Assembly: GCF_000970465.2 (NCBI RefSeq)
Contig: NZ_LAJE02000044.1
Coordinates: 1-64,000, forward strand
Direction of reading: 5' to 3'
Length of the DNA: 64,000 nt
Source: Devosia insulae DS-56
GTDB lineage: Bacteria > Pseudomonadota > Alphaproteobacteria > Rhizobiales > Devosiaceae
Below are positions 8,223-17,920 of this stretch, piece after piece. Numbering within the stretch: the stretch's first letter is position 1; each line of letters begins with the position of its first letter. The translations under genes and the position numbers were made by a program. The notes below the pieces were generated by a model, which saw nothing but the letters and a program-made list of their open reading frames with translations, did not search any database and was not told the origin of the DNA.

Positions 8223-11200
8223 ATGCAGACGTGTCTCAAGTGCGGTTTCAGCAACCCGGACGCGGCTAAGTTTTGCGCCAATTGCGGTAATGCGCTCGAG
8301 GTCGCCCGACCCGTCGAAGGCGAACGCCGTTTTGCGACGGTGCTGTTTGCTGACGTGGCGCGCTCCACCACCATTGCCGAGCAGATGGACCCCGAGGATT
8401 GGGCCGGCATCATGAATGGCGCCTTCGCTTTCATGAATGCGGCGGTCTCGCACTATGGCGGCACGGTCTCGCGGCTGATGGGCGACGCGGTGCTGGCATT
8501 GTTCGGCGCGCCCATCGCGCATGAAGACGATGCCGAACGGGCGGTGCGCGCCGCACTCGAAATGCAGGACGCGGCAATGCGCTATGCCGGTGGCATCAAG
8601 CAGCAGCACGGGGTCGATTTCGATTTGAGGGTCGGGATCAATACCGGCATGGCGGTGCTGGCCTTTGTCGGCGATGCGATCAGAACCGAGTACACGGCGC
8701 TCGGCGACGCCGCCAATATTGCGGCGCGGCTGCAGTCGGCGGCCGAACCGGGCACGGTGCTGATCAGCGCCGATACCTACAAGCTGGTGCACGCGCTGTT
8801 CGATTTCCGGCCGCGCGGCCGGATCGAAATGAAGGGCAAGAGTGAGGCGGTCGAGTGCTACGAGGTCGCCGGCATCAAGGCGGTGCCCGAGGCGACGCGG
8901 GGGCTCGAAGGGCTGTCGTCGCCGCTGGTGGGCCGAGACCGTGAGATCGGGCTGCTGCGCGACCGGTTGAGTGACCTCACCATGGGCATCGGCTCGGTGG
9001 TGGCGGTGATCGGCGAAGCCGGCCTCGGCAAATCGCGGCTGATCGCCGAGTTGAAGCACCTGCGCGACGCCCTGCCCGAACCGCGGCCGATCTGGCGGGA
9101 ATCGCGGGCTATCTCCTACGGCCAGTCGGTGCCCTACTATCCGTGGCGACAGCTGGGTCGGGTCATCGTCGGCGCCGACGACATGGATGCGGCGCCCGCC
9201 GTGCGCGACAAGATTGCCGCGTGGGTCGAGCGGCTGGGGCTGAAGTCGAGCGATATCCCGTTCTACGAAACGATGATCGCGGTGGAAGGGGATCAGAGCC
9301 GCATGGCGCTCCGCGCCATGTCCGGCGAGACGGTGGTCAACGGCGTCGCGGCAGCGATCGTCAACGCCATCAAGACTGTGATGCACGCCGACAGCGGCAT
9401 GACCCCCTACGTGATGGTGATGGATGACCTCCACTGGTCCGACTCGGCGACACTGGAGCTGATCGCCCAGGTGGCGACGCTGGCGGCGTTCGAGCCGATC
9501 ATGCTGGTGACGATCCTCAGGCCCGACAGGAAAGCGGCCAGCTGGCAGCTGCTGGATCGGCTGCAGGGGAGCCTGGGCAGTAGTTTTTCGCGCATCGATC
9601 TCGAACCGCTCGATGCGGCAGGTTCGAGCGAGTTGCTGGGGAACCTCCTCCACATCGAGGACCTGCCCGAGAGCATCCGGGCGCAGATCCTCGAGCGCTC
9701 CGAGGGCAACCCGTTTTATCTCGAGGAAGTGCTGCGTTCGTTGATCGACGGTGGCCAGGTGGTGCGCGAGGACGAGCACTGGCGGGCCACCCGCGCCATC
9801 CTCGAGGCAACCATCCCCGATACGCTGGCGGGCGTGCTCAGTGCACGCATTGATCGGCTGCCCGACACCACCAAGCGGGTGGCGCAGACGGCGGCGGTGA
9901 TCGGCCGGGTGTTCCAGCACCGGGTGCTGGAATCGGTGCTGCAAAGTGGGCCGGCGCTGGAGCGGATCGAGCATATTGAGCCGCACCTCGCGACCCTCAG
10001 CTACGAGCAACTGGTGCGCGAGAAAGCCCGCGACCCCGAGCGGGAATACATCTTCAAGCACGCACTTACCTGCGAGGCGGCCTACGACCTGCTGCTGCGG
10101 TCGCGGCGCAGGGACCTCCATGCGCGCTGCGGCTCGGCGCTGGAACTGTTGTTCGCCGAACGGCGCGAGGAGTTCGCGGCCATGCTGGCGCATCATTTCG
10201 AGGAGGCCGGCGATCTCGAACGGACATTGCAATATGCAAGGGTCGCCGCCGACAATGCGCGGCGGGTCTACGCGGTGCGCGAAGAACTCGAGCATCGCGA
10301 CCGGATTCTGTCGACGCTCGAGAAGATGCCGAGCGCCATGCCGGCCGACCTGATCGATGCAATTCTCGAATGGGCCTGGGTGCGCAATCGCCGCGGCCAG
10401 TACGAGGGGATGCTGGAAAAGATCGAGCAGGCGGTGCAGATCGCCCGCGAGCTCGGCGACAAGCGGCGGCTCGGTCTGGCGCTGTCGTGGATGGGCAACG
10501 TCCACATGGTCACCGGCTTCCCGTCACGCGGCTTCCCCTATCTCGAACAGGCGCAGTTGCTGGCAACGGAGACCGGCGATGACCAGGTGCTGCTGCTGCC
10601 GCTGTTCATCGCCACCTGGTCGCTGGTCGAGCGGGACGCCCGCTCGGGCGAAGAAAAGCTGGCCGAAGTGATCGAGATGGCGCGCAAGCAGGACGCGCCG
10701 GATATCCTTGGCCACGCCCTGACCTATCGGGCGATTGCGCTGGCGCGACTGGGCCAGTTCGAGGAAGCCAATACATTGGTCGAGGAGGCGTTGGCGCTGA
10801 TCCCCACCATCGGTTCGCCGGTGAAGCGGGCCGACGTCCACATCGGCGCGAGCATGGCTTACTACGACATGGGCGAGATCGAGCGGGGGCTGGAACACGC
10901 GCATATCGGCGCCGACCTCGCCATGTCCGCCAATGGTCTCGAATGTGCCTGCGCCGGATATTTCGGCGTGGGGCGGGGCGAACTCGACAAACGCAATATC
11001 GACGATGCGCTGGCGCAGTTCCGGCGCTCGCTGAAGCTCGCCGATGCAGTGGGCATGGACTATTATATCAACCTGATCCGCGCCGGCGTGGCAGAGGCCG
11101 AGTTCGAGCAGGGCTCGATGGATTCGATCGAGAAGCTGCGCGGCGCCATCGACAGCGCGCGCTCGACCGATGACGACTTCGTGGTCGCGGCGCTGGCCAT

Positions 11201-11456
11201 GCCGTTTTCACGGGCGCTGCTGCGGCTCAAGCGGGCAAGCGAGGCGCGCGAGACCATCAGCTCGGCGATCGGCTATTTCCGCCGCATGGACCTGAAGCCA
11301 TATCTCGCCAACGCCCTGAGCGTGCTTGGCGATGTTGCCGATGCGCTGGGCGAGCCGGAGGCGGCGGCCGAGGCGCGTGAAGAGGCGGCGAGCCTCAGGG
11401 ACGAGATCAAGCTGCCACTACCGGCCGCTCCCCTGCCCCACATCATCCAGGCCTAG
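8223..11456 (+). CDS. Class III adenylate/guanylate cyclase with zinc ribbon, AAA-type ATPase and TPR region
   Basis: About 1077 residues. A zinc ribbon opens the protein (CLKCG...CANCG). A class III cyclase domain follows (about 33-210), with the metal-binding Asp in LFADVARSTT and the second in RLMGDAVLALFG. A P-loop (GEAGLGKS) starts the ATPase region, with a Walker B-like VMDDLHWSD, and the last third is helical and TPR-like. Such proteins make a cyclic nucleotide under control of the ATPase/TPR part. The downstream kinase has a cyclic-nucleotide-binding domain, suggesting a local circuit. ATGs at 8217 and 8223 are both possible; GAGAG spacing favours 8223. Confidence 0.85.
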   Translation: MQTCLKCGFSNPDAAKFCANCGNALEVARPVEGERRFATVLFADVARSTTIAEQMDPEDWAGIMNGAFAFMNAAVSHYGGTVSRLMGDAVLALFGAPIAHEDDAERAVRAALEMQDAAMRYAGGIKQQHGVDFDLRVGINTGMAVLAFVGDAIRTEYTALGDAANIAARLQSAAEPGTVLISADTYKLVHALFDFRPRGRIEMKGKSEAVECYEVAGIKAVPEATRGLEGLSSPLVGRDREIGLLRDRLSDLTMGIGSVVAVIGEAGLGKSRLIAELKHLRDALPEPRPIWRESRAISYGQSVPYYPWRQLGRVIVGADDMDAAPAVRDKIAAWVERLGLKSSDIPFYETMIAVEGDQSRMALRAMSGETVVNGVAAAIVNAIKTVMHADSGMTPYVMVMDDLHWSDSATLELIAQVATLAAFEPIMLVTILRPDRKAASWQLLDRLQGSLGSSFSRIDLEPLDAAGSSELLGNLLHIEDLPESIRAQILERSEGNPFYLEEVLRSLIDGGQVVREDEHWRATRAILEATIPDTLAGVLSARIDRLPDTTKRVAQTAAVIGRVFQHRVLESVLQSGPALERIEHIEPHLATLSYEQLVREKARDPEREYIFKHALTCEAAYDLLLRSRRRDLHARCGSALELLFAERREEFAAMLAHHFEEAGDLERTLQYARVAADNARRVYAVREELEHRDRILSTLEKMPSAMPADLIDAILEWAWVRNRRGQYEGMLEKIEQAVQIARELGDKRRLGLALSWMGNVHMVTGFPSRGFPYLEQAQLLATETGDDQVLLLPLFIATWSLVERDARSGEEKLAEVIEMARKQDAPDILGHALTYRAIALARLGQFEEANTLVEEALALIPTIGSPVKRADVHIGASMAYYDMGEIERGLEHAHIGADLAMSANGLECACAGYFGVGRGELDKRNIDDALAQFRRSLKLADAVGMDYYINLIRAGVAEAEFEQGSMDSIEKLRGAIDSARSTDDDFVVAALAMPFSRALLRLKRASEARETISSAIGYFRRMDLKPYLANALSVLGDVADALGEPEAAAEAREEAASLRDEIKLPLPAAPLPHIIQA

Positions 11457-11458
11457 CG

Positions 11459-13159
11459 ATGGAAAAACCGGTGATCCTTGCCGTCGACGACGAACCTTCG
11501 GTTCTCGCCGCGGTGACTCGCGACCTGAGGCGGCACTACGCGGCGAGCTATGATATCGAGCGTGCGGCCTCCGGGGCAGAAGCCCTCGAGGTGCTCGGAG
11601 AGCTCAAGCTGGCCAACCGGGTGATCGCGCTGTTCATCGCCGACCAGCGGATGCCGCAGATGAGCGGCGTCGAGTTCCTGGCGCGGGCAATGGAGCTCTA
11701 CCCGGACGCGCGGCGCGTGCTGCTCACCGCCTACGCCGATACCGACGCGGCGATCCGGGCGATCAACGAGGTGAAGCTCGACCACTACCTGATGAAGCCG
11801 TGGCACCCGCCGGAAGAGCAGCTCTACCCGGTGCTCGACGACCTCTTGGACGACTGGCGGGCCAACTATCAGCCGGTGTTCGAGGGGGTGCGGGTGGTCG
11901 GCCATCGCTGGCTGGCCGACGGCCACCGGGTGCGCGACTTCCTCGCCCGCAACCTCGTGCCGTATCGTTGGCTCGACATCGAAACCGACGCCGAGGCGAC
12001 GACGCTGCGCGAGCTGGCGGGGGCCGCGGCGGAACCACTGCCGCTGGTGATCCTCGCCGACGGCACCGCACTGTCGCGCCCGACCATCGCCGCGCTGGCC
12101 GAAAAGGTCGGGCTGCACACCCATGCGGTGGCCGAAACCTATGACCTGGTGGTGGTCGGGACCGGGCCGGCCGGATTGGCAGCGGCCGTCTATGGTGCGT
12201 CGGAAGGCTTGCGGACGCTGCTGATCGAGCGCGAGGCGCCCGGCGGGCAGGCGGGCACCAGCTCGCGGATTGAGAACTATCTCGGCTTTCCTGTGGGACT
12301 CAGCGGCGCCGACCTGACGCGCCGCGGCGTGCAACAGGCGCGGCGCTTCGGGGCGGAGATCCTGACGCCGGTCGAGGCGCTGAGCCTCGAGACGCGGGAC
12401 GGCTACCACATCCTGACGCTGAGCAATGGCAGCAAGGTCGCGGCGCAGGCGCTGATCGTCGCGACCGGGGTATCGTATCGGCTGCTCGATGTGCCGGGAG
12501 CGGAGCGGCTGTCGGGCGCCGGGCTCTATTATGGCGCGGCGATGACCGAGGCGATGGGGACGGCCGGACAGGATGTCTTCGTCGTCGGCGCCGGCAACTC
12601 CGCCGGCCAGGCGGCGCTGCACCTGGCGCGTTACGCCCGCTCGGTGACGCTGCTGGTGCGTGGAAAATCGCTGGCCGACAGCATGTCGCAATACCTGATC
12701 GAGCGGATCGAGGAGGCCGAGAACGTCGCGGTACAGACCGGCGCCTCGATCCATGCGCTGGTCGGCGAGGCAAGCCTCGAGGCGGTGGCGGTGCTCGACA
12801 GCGCCAGCGGCGCGGTCACCGAGGTGCCGGCGCGGGCGGTGTTCGTGTTCATCGGCGCCTCGCCCCGCACCGACTGGCTGAAGGATAAGCTGCAGCTCGA
12901 TGCGCAGGGCTTTATCCTTTCGGGAGCGGACCTGGTGCGCGAGGCTGGTCGCAAACCGGAGGGCTGGTTAGCGGAACGCGAGCCGTTCTGGCTGGAAACC
13001 AGCGTGCCGGGGATTTTCGTCGCGGGCGATGTGCGGCGGCAATCGACCAAGCGCATCGCTTCGGCGGTCGGCGAAGGGGCGATGGCGGTGACCTTTGTGC
13101 ACCAGCATCTGCGTGGCCCTGCCCCGGCGCAGCGACCGCCGCCGGCGGCCGGTGGCTGA
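11459..13159 (+). CDS. Response regulator receiver fused to thioredoxin-reductase-like flavoprotein
   Basis: A 566-residue fusion. Residues 1-125 form a CheY-like receiver with Asp62 (phosphoacceptor) and Lys113. A linker domain of about 100 residues leads to an FAD/NAD(P)H oxidoreductase: FAD motif GTGPAG at 234-239 and NADPH motif GAGNSAG at 377-383. The CxxC that defines thioredoxin reductase is missing; the matching place reads YYGA near 358-361. It therefore cannot reduce thioredoxin through the normal disulfide relay. It starts two bases after the cyclase stop and precedes a histidine kinase, its likely phosphodonor. Confidence 0.88.
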   Translation: MEKPVILAVDDEPSVLAAVTRDLRRHYAASYDIERAASGAEALEVLGELKLANRVIALFIADQRMPQMSGVEFLARAMELYPDARRVLLTAYADTDAAIRAINEVKLDHYLMKPWHPPEEQLYPVLDDLLDDWRANYQPVFEGVRVVGHRWLADGHRVRDFLARNLVPYRWLDIETDAEATTLRELAGAAAEPLPLVILADGTALSRPTIAALAEKVGLHTHAVAETYDLVVVGTGPAGLAAAVYGASEGLRTLLIEREAPGGQAGTSSRIENYLGFPVGLSGADLTRRGVQQARRFGAEILTPVEALSLETRDGYHILTLSNGSKVAAQALIVATGVSYRLLDVPGAERLSGAGLYYGAAMTEAMGTAGQDVFVVGAGNSAGQAALHLARYARSVTLLVRGKSLADSMSQYLIERIEEAENVAVQTGASIHALVGEASLEAVAVLDSASGAVTEVPARAVFVFIGASPRTDWLKDKLQLDAQGFILSGADLVREAGRKPEGWLAEREPFWLETSVPGIFVAGDVRRQSTKRIASAVGEGAMAVTFVHQHLRGPAPAQRPPPAAGG

Positions 13160-13162
13160 GCC

Positions 13163-14608
13163 ATGCCCGCTGCCGCCACCGATTTGGGACACGGCACCGA
13201 CCTGATCCGCCAGGTGCCGATCTTTGCCGAACTGAACGAGGCCGAGGCGAGCGAGCTGTGGCATGCCGGCGAGCGAGTCAATGTCGCGCCTGGCGAGGTG
13301 TTCATCCGTGAGGGCGAGCAAGGCGGCTCGCTTTACATCATCCTCGTGGGCGCCGTGGAGGTGACCAAGCAGGATGGCGAGCATGAGGTGACGCTGGCGA
13401 CGCGCGGGCCGGGGGAGTTCCTTGGCGAAATGTCGCTGCTCGAGCAGGCAGCCCGTACCGCGTCGGTGCGGGCTACCGAGCCGAGCGAGTTGCTGGCCAT
13501 CGGCTCGGAGGCATTCCGGCAGTTGCTGGCGCGACGGCCGGAGGCGGCGGCAACGCTGCTGCGCACGGTGACCTCGCGGCTCAGAAGCACCGAGGCCTCG
13601 CTGGTGCAGTCGGACAAGCTGGCGGCGCTGGGCACGCTGGCGGCCGGGCTGGCGCATGAACTCAATAACCCCGCGGCGGCGATCCAGCGCTCCACTGGCT
13701 ATCTCAGCGAAGCGTTCGAGGGGTGGCGGCGCCGCACGGTCGAACTCAGCATGCTGGCGATGACACAAGAGGAGCGGCAGGGCTTGGCGGAGCTGGAGCG
13801 CAGCATTGCCGATTGCCGGGCGACCCGCTGCTCGGACGCCGAGGCGCGGCGGATCGAATCCCGGCTGAGCCAGCGGCTCGAAGCACTCGGGATCGCCGAG
13901 CCCTGGGAAATCGCTCCGGCCATGGCGGCCTATGGCTGGTCGGTCGAGCGCCTCGAGCCGGTGCTGGCCATCTTCGCCGCGGCGCATGTCGACCCGGTGC
14001 TGCAGTGGCTGGGGCGCGGACTGGCGGCGCAACAGCTGATGGAAGAAATCGAGGTCGCCTCCAAGGCCATCTCGAGCATCGTTCGGTCGGTGAAGTCCTA
14101 TGCCTATCTCGACCAGGCGCCGGTGCAGGATGTCGATATCGCCATGAGCCTCGACGATACGCTGATGATCCTCAACCACAAGCTGAAGCAAGGCGTTGCG
14201 GTCACGAGGATGTACGAGCCGGCACTGCCCCGGATCGAGGCCTATGCCGGCGAGCTGAACCAGGTGTGGACCAACCTGATCGACAACGCCGTGCAGGCGA
14301 TGGGTGGCGAGGGCCGGCTCGAAGTGGGAGCAAAGCGGCTGGGCGATGAAGTCGAAGTGCTGATCGCCGATAGCGGGCCGGGTATCCCCGAGGAGGTCGG
14401 GCGCCGCATTTTCGAGCCGTTCTTCACCACCAAGGCGCAAGGCGTCGGCACGGGCCTCGGACTCCACATCGCGCACAATATCGTGGTCAACCGGCACCGC
14501 GGCCGCATCAGTTTCACCTCGCGCCCCGGGCGGACGGAATTCCGCATCGTGCTGCCGTTGCGGCTCGGCCACCCGGCGACACCGGAGAAAACCTATGTCG
14601 TTCGATGA
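13163..14608 (+). CDS. Cyclic-nucleotide-binding sensor histidine kinase
   Basis: A 481-residue soluble kinase. The N-terminal cNMP-binding domain (about 15-135) keeps the phosphate-binding cassette, with FLGEMSLL and the Arg of ARTASV near residue 98. The H-box is AHELNNP with His165, followed by a long helical insertion and an HATPase domain with N box ([10 protein letters not shown]) and G boxes (DSGPGIP, GTGLGL). No transmembrane segment is present. It lies between the receiver-flavoprotein gene and the zinc-finger gene, overlapping the latter by 14 bases. Inferred role: senses a cyclic nucleotide and signals to the receiver-flavoprotein. Confidence 0.87.
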   Translation: MPAAATDLGHGTDLIRQVPIFAELNEAEASELWHAGERVNVAPGEVFIREGEQGGSLYIILVGAVEVTKQDGEHEVTLATRGPGEFLGEMSLLEQAARTASVRATEPSELLAIGSEAFRQLLARRPEAAATLLRTVTSRLRSTEASLVQSDKLAALGTLAAGLAHELNNPAAAIQRSTGYLSEAFEGWRRRTVELSMLAMTQEERQGLAELERSIADCRATRCSDAEARRIESRLSQRLEALGIAEPWEIAPAMAAYGWSVERLEPVLAIFAAAHVDPVLQWLGRGLAAQQLMEEIEVASKAISSIVRSVKSYAYLDQAPVQDVDIAMSLDDTLMILNHKLKQGVAVTRMYEPALPRIEAYAGELNQVWTNLIDNAVQAMGGEGRLEVGAKRLGDEVEVLIADSGPGIPEEVGRRIFEPFFTTKAQGVGTGLGLHIAHNIVVNRHRGRISFTSRPGRTEFRIVLPLRLGHPATPEKTYVVR

Positions 14609-14894
14609 GGTCGGGCGCTGCGCGCATGACGCACTGATCCGCGATGTCGAGCCGAGTTCGGCCGACACCTGCCCCGAGTGCGTGGCGCGCGGCGAGGAGT
14701 GGGTGCATCTGAGGGTCTGCCTCGTCTGCGGCCATGTCGGCTGCTGCGATGAATCGCCCAACCGCCACGCCCGCCGGCATTTTCACGCCACGGGCCACCC
14801 GGTGATCCAGTCGTACGAGATCGGTGAGAACTGGCGCTACTGCTTCATCGACGATGTCGAGCTGCCGGAGGGGGAGCCGTTGCGCCGACGCTGA
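14595..14894 (+). CDS. UBP-type zinc finger protein
   Basis: A 99-residue protein dominated by a zinc-binding fold: Cys9, His11, Cys26, Cys29, Cys42, Cys45, Cys50/51 and a His cluster (NRHARRHFHATGH, 57-68). This matches the ZnF-UBP domain that in eukaryotes binds the ubiquitin C-terminus; bacterial copies have no settled role. It overlaps the kinase gene by 14 bases, so it is very likely co-translated and may bind one of the partners in this four-gene set. Confidence 0.85.
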   Translation: MSFDEVGRCAHDALIRDVEPSSADTCPECVARGEEWVHLRVCLVCGHVGCCDESPNRHARRHFHATGHPVIQSYEIGENWRYCFIDDVELPEGEPLRRR

Positions 14895-14959
14895 GGGAGG
14901 ACGGCTGGTCCGGCTCGGCGCCCAACGCCCCGACCTGGGTCATAATAGTGGCGCAACTC

Positions 14960-16096
14960 TTACAGGCAGGTCAGGGCGAGACGCGTCAGCAGTGACACCA
15001 GCTCGGATTGACGGCGCGTGCCAGTTTTCCGCATGACGCCGACCAGCTGATTGCGCAGCGTCTGCTTGGAGACCTCGCGCTCCCTGGCAAAGTCGGCCAG
15101 GGTGTCGCCGTTGAGCAGCGCTTCGGCCAGACGGGCCTCCGATTCAGTGAGCGAGAAGGCGCGCCACAGCAGGTCAGTGGGCAGCGACGACATCTCGAGG
15201 CTGCCATGCACTACGAGCATGACCAGCGGGCCTGGATCGAGAATGGCGTCGTGCAGCTGATAGTGCTGTCCACCGCGCACGGCGAGACGCGCGATGGCGA
15301 AGTAGCGCTCATCGTTACTCGGCTCGCTCAATTGCAGCACCGAGGTCGGGGTGCGCCGCGACGAAATCACCTTGAGAACCAGGTTACGCAAGCTGGCGTC
15401 GGAACGCTCGTCGGTGGCGCGCAGCACGCCATCAGCGCTGCTGAACGGCCCTTCGTGCTGCCGTCTCAGGCTCTCGGCATGGAAGTTCGAATAGTGGATA
15501 CGCATGTTCGCATCGACGAAGAACACGGTGAACGGCAGATCGGCGACGACCCCCTCCAGATAACCGCGGCCATCGGCGAAGCGGCTGCGCCCGACGATTT
15601 CGAAGGCTCGACCGAAATGCTGGGCGGCCTCGCCCAGGATGCCGGCGATGCGGGGACGCAACTCTGCCTGACGTTGCGGCGAGTAGTGTATGGTGACCGC
15701 CAGTTGGCGAGCCCCTTCGCGCAGCACCACAACGCCGCTCGAGGCGGCGAAATCGCCCTGCTGCGACAGCCACTCGCGATGAAAGCGGCCTTGCGCCGCC
15801 TCAGCACGATCGACGAGCTGATCATCGTGGAATAACTGATGGGTGGCGACTTCGGCAGCGCGCCGCGTCACCGGGTTGAGAGCGGCATAGGTGGCAATAT
15901 AGCTCGCCACCGCCGGTGGCGTGAGACCCCGCTGAGCAAAGGCCAGATTGGCCCCACTCGCGATATCGTCGCCTGACGCGGTGACGAGACATCCGGGGAA
16001 GCTTGCGGCCAGGATGTCGAGAATACTGTCCCAGTTTGAGCGGCCCAAGGCCATCTCATAGATGGCACTGGTCAGACTGTTCTGAGAATACCCCAT
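14960..16096 (-). CDS. LuxR-family transcriptional regulator with PAS-like sensor region
   Basis: A 378-residue protein. The last 65 residues hold a LuxR/FixJ-type helix-turn-helix (LTESEARLAEALLNGDTLAD, then VSKQTLRNQL). The middle (about 175-290) looks PAS-like (LPFTVFFVDANMRIHYSN). There is no receiver domain, so it probably responds to a ligand or protein. It is divergent from the curlin-like gene across an 822-base gap. LuxR-type CsgD controls curli in enterics, so control of the neighbour is a reasonable but unproven guess. Confidence 0.82.
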   Translation of the reverse strand: MGYSQNSLTSAIYEMALGRSNWDSILDILAASFPGCLVTASGDDIASGANLAFAQRGLTPPAVASYIATYAALNPVTRRAAEVATHQLFHDDQLVDRAEAAQGRFHREWLSQQGDFAASSGVVVLREGARQLAVTIHYSPQRQAELRPRIAGILGEAAQHFGRAFEIVGRSRFADGRGYLEGVVADLPFTVFFVDANMRIHYSNFHAESLRRQHEGPFSSADGVLRATDERSDASLRNLVLKVISSRRTPTSVLQLSEPSNDERYFAIARLAVRGGQHYQLHDAILDPGPLVMLVVHGSLEMSSLPTDLLWRAFSLTESEARLAEALLNGDTLADFAREREVSKQTLRNQLVGVMRKTGTRRQSELVSLLTRLALTCL

Positions 16097-16918
16097 AGAC
16101 TTACACCTGTACTCATAGGCGCCCCCGCCGCTCCTTGGCGCCCGCAGTGGCCGTACGCGTGGCCCTGCCCCTGTTGACCTTCACCGGTGCGGCCTCATCA
16201 TGCACCGGCATCCCTTTCCGGATCATCTCCGATCCGGTCACCTCCGCAGTCATTCGTCAGAACGATTGCGTTGATTTCTCCACCTCGACGGCGAACAACT
16301 GCCCGCCCGGCTTCGATGACAACAAATAGGCCGGATAACCCTCCGTTAGCAATCTATATACCATATAAATGGTTACCGCGACGCCGGTAATCCGCGATGG
16401 TAGCGGTCACATCGGCGCGACCAACAGGCAATGTCTCCTGCCACCAAAGGTGGCCGAAGACAGGCTGCAGCCGTGCCGAGACGACAGCGCTCTGCAGCTA
16501 AATCATTGCACTGGCAAAACTAATTCGACGAGCACCTCAAAACGAGAGCGCCAATGGGCGATCTCGCCAATCGCAAGGCTTACGACAGGAGCCGCCCCCA
16601 GCCGGATGCCCTCACCTTCGGTACGGTACGTTCATACCAATACACTGCACTTTCGCGCTACCGCGTTGAGCGTCGGTCGCTCGGATCGCTCAATCGTACT
16701 GCAATTATCACAGATATACCAAGATCGACGCATGCTTATGTGCGAATACCACCAATATGACGGCTCAATCTGGTAAATGCATCCCGCCAAGGGCGTTCTA
16801 TTGCATAGTTTCTATACGCTAGATTGTTTGGCCAAAAACTCCACATGCGCTTTGATAGTTTTCAACAGCAAGCCGGCTTGGATTACGGCGCTGGGCTATT
16901 TTTCACATGGAGGAATAC
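16097..16918. other. Long intergenic region upstream of the curlin-like gene
   Basis: About 820 bases, more AT-rich than the surroundings, between a divergent regulator and the curlin-like gene. Several open frames exist, but none has a good ribosome-binding site or protein-like composition, so I do not call them. The length suggests a complex control region, as is usual upstream of extracellular-matrix genes. No operator could be assigned. Confidence 0.5.
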
Positions 16919-17920
16919 ATGCGTTCTGTTCTACTCGCTGCATCCGCTCTGGCGATGGTCGCCGTTACCGCGGCTCCTGCGCTCTCAGCACCGCCGGCTG
17001 GTTGGCCGAAACTGATCGTCAACCAGAATGGCAACGGCAATTACGTCGTGAACAGCCAGTCGGGGAACGGCAAGAGCAAGTTCGACATCTATTCGGATGG
17101 CGACAACAATGTCGGCGTTAACACTCAGAAGGCCGGCGGTGGCTGCATCTTCATTATCTGCGCGTACGGCGAGAACAACGACGTCGTCACACAGTACGGC
17201 AACCGCAACAAGACCGACGTCAATCAGGAAATCGGGCTCGGCAAGAACAACTCCAACATTCTGCAGGACGGCAATCGCAACTCGGCCAAGGTGAAGCAGA
17301 AGGCCACCGCTGGCCTGCTGAACTCGAACATTCAGCAGCAGGGCTCGTGGAACAAGGCCGATATCGACCAAGAAGCAACTCTCGGCGCGCAGGACTCGAC
17401 CGTTTATCAGGTCGGCCTGGGCAACTACGCCAAGAAGAAGCAGCGTAGCACCGTCGGGGCCAACACCTCGTTCACGCTGCAGGCCGGCGCCCTCAACTAC
17501 TCTGACACCGACCAGAAGGGGACCAACGGCGAGGCGACTGTCCAGCTTGGTATTCTCAATGGCGCGAAGACCAAGCAGGACGGCGACCTAAATGTCTCGC
17601 TGACCGGCCAGCTTGGCGTTCTCAATGGCTCGGTTACCGACCAGAAGGGCGATGAAAACACCGCCGTTACGCTGCAGGGCGGTGCGGTACAGTTCTCCAA
17701 GACAAAGCAGGAAGGCGACGGCAACAGCGCGGCGACCGTCCAGCTCGGTGCGCTCAACACCTCGCAGACCGACCAGCACGGCAACGACAACGAGTCGACC
17801 GTGGTGCAGACCGGCGTCGGCAATGCTTCGCATGTCGACCAGAATGTCACCAACGGTGGCTGGTCGTCGGTCAGCCAGACCGGCAACGGCAACACCGTGA
17901 TCAGCTACCAGAACAACTGA
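16919..17920 (+). CDS. Curlin-repeat (CsgA/CsgB-like) secreted amyloid protein
   Basis: A 333-residue protein with a signal peptide (about 1-24, ending ALS-A) and then many imperfect repeats of some 20 residues built on Q-x-G-x-x-N and Q/N-rich beta strands, for example QNGNGNYVV, QTGVGNASHVDQ and QTGNGNTVISYQNN at the C terminus. This matches curlin repeats, whose stacking forms extracellular amyloid fibres. An insertion with two cysteines (GGCIFIICAYG) is unusual. The start is at 16919, after GGAGG. No csgG, csgE or csgF secretion genes are nearby, so export would depend on genes elsewhere. Confidence 0.83.
   Translation: MRSVLLAASALAMVAVTAAPALSAPPAGWPKLIVNQNGNGNYVVNSQSGNGKSKFDIYSDGDNNVGVNTQKAGGGCIFIICAYGENNDVVTQYGNRNKTDVNQEIGLGKNNSNILQDGNRNSAKVKQKATAGLLNSNIQQQGSWNKADIDQEATLGAQDSTVYQVGLGNYAKKKQRSTVGANTSFTLQAGALNYSDTDQKGTNGEATVQLGILNGAKTKQDGDLNVSLTGQLGVLNGSVTDQKGDENTAVTLQGGAVQFSKTKQEGDGNSAATVQLGALNTSQTDQHGNDNESTVVQTGVGNASHVDQNVTNGGWSSVSQTGNGNTVISYQNN

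Noticed and set aside
8115-10505. A 796-codon open frame on the minus strand
   Set aside because: Antisense to the cyclase gene; rich in Arg, His and Gln as antisense frames are, with no domain.
16135-16776. Several short plus-strand open frames in the curlin upstream gap
   Set aside because: No ribosome-binding site and no protein-like composition.
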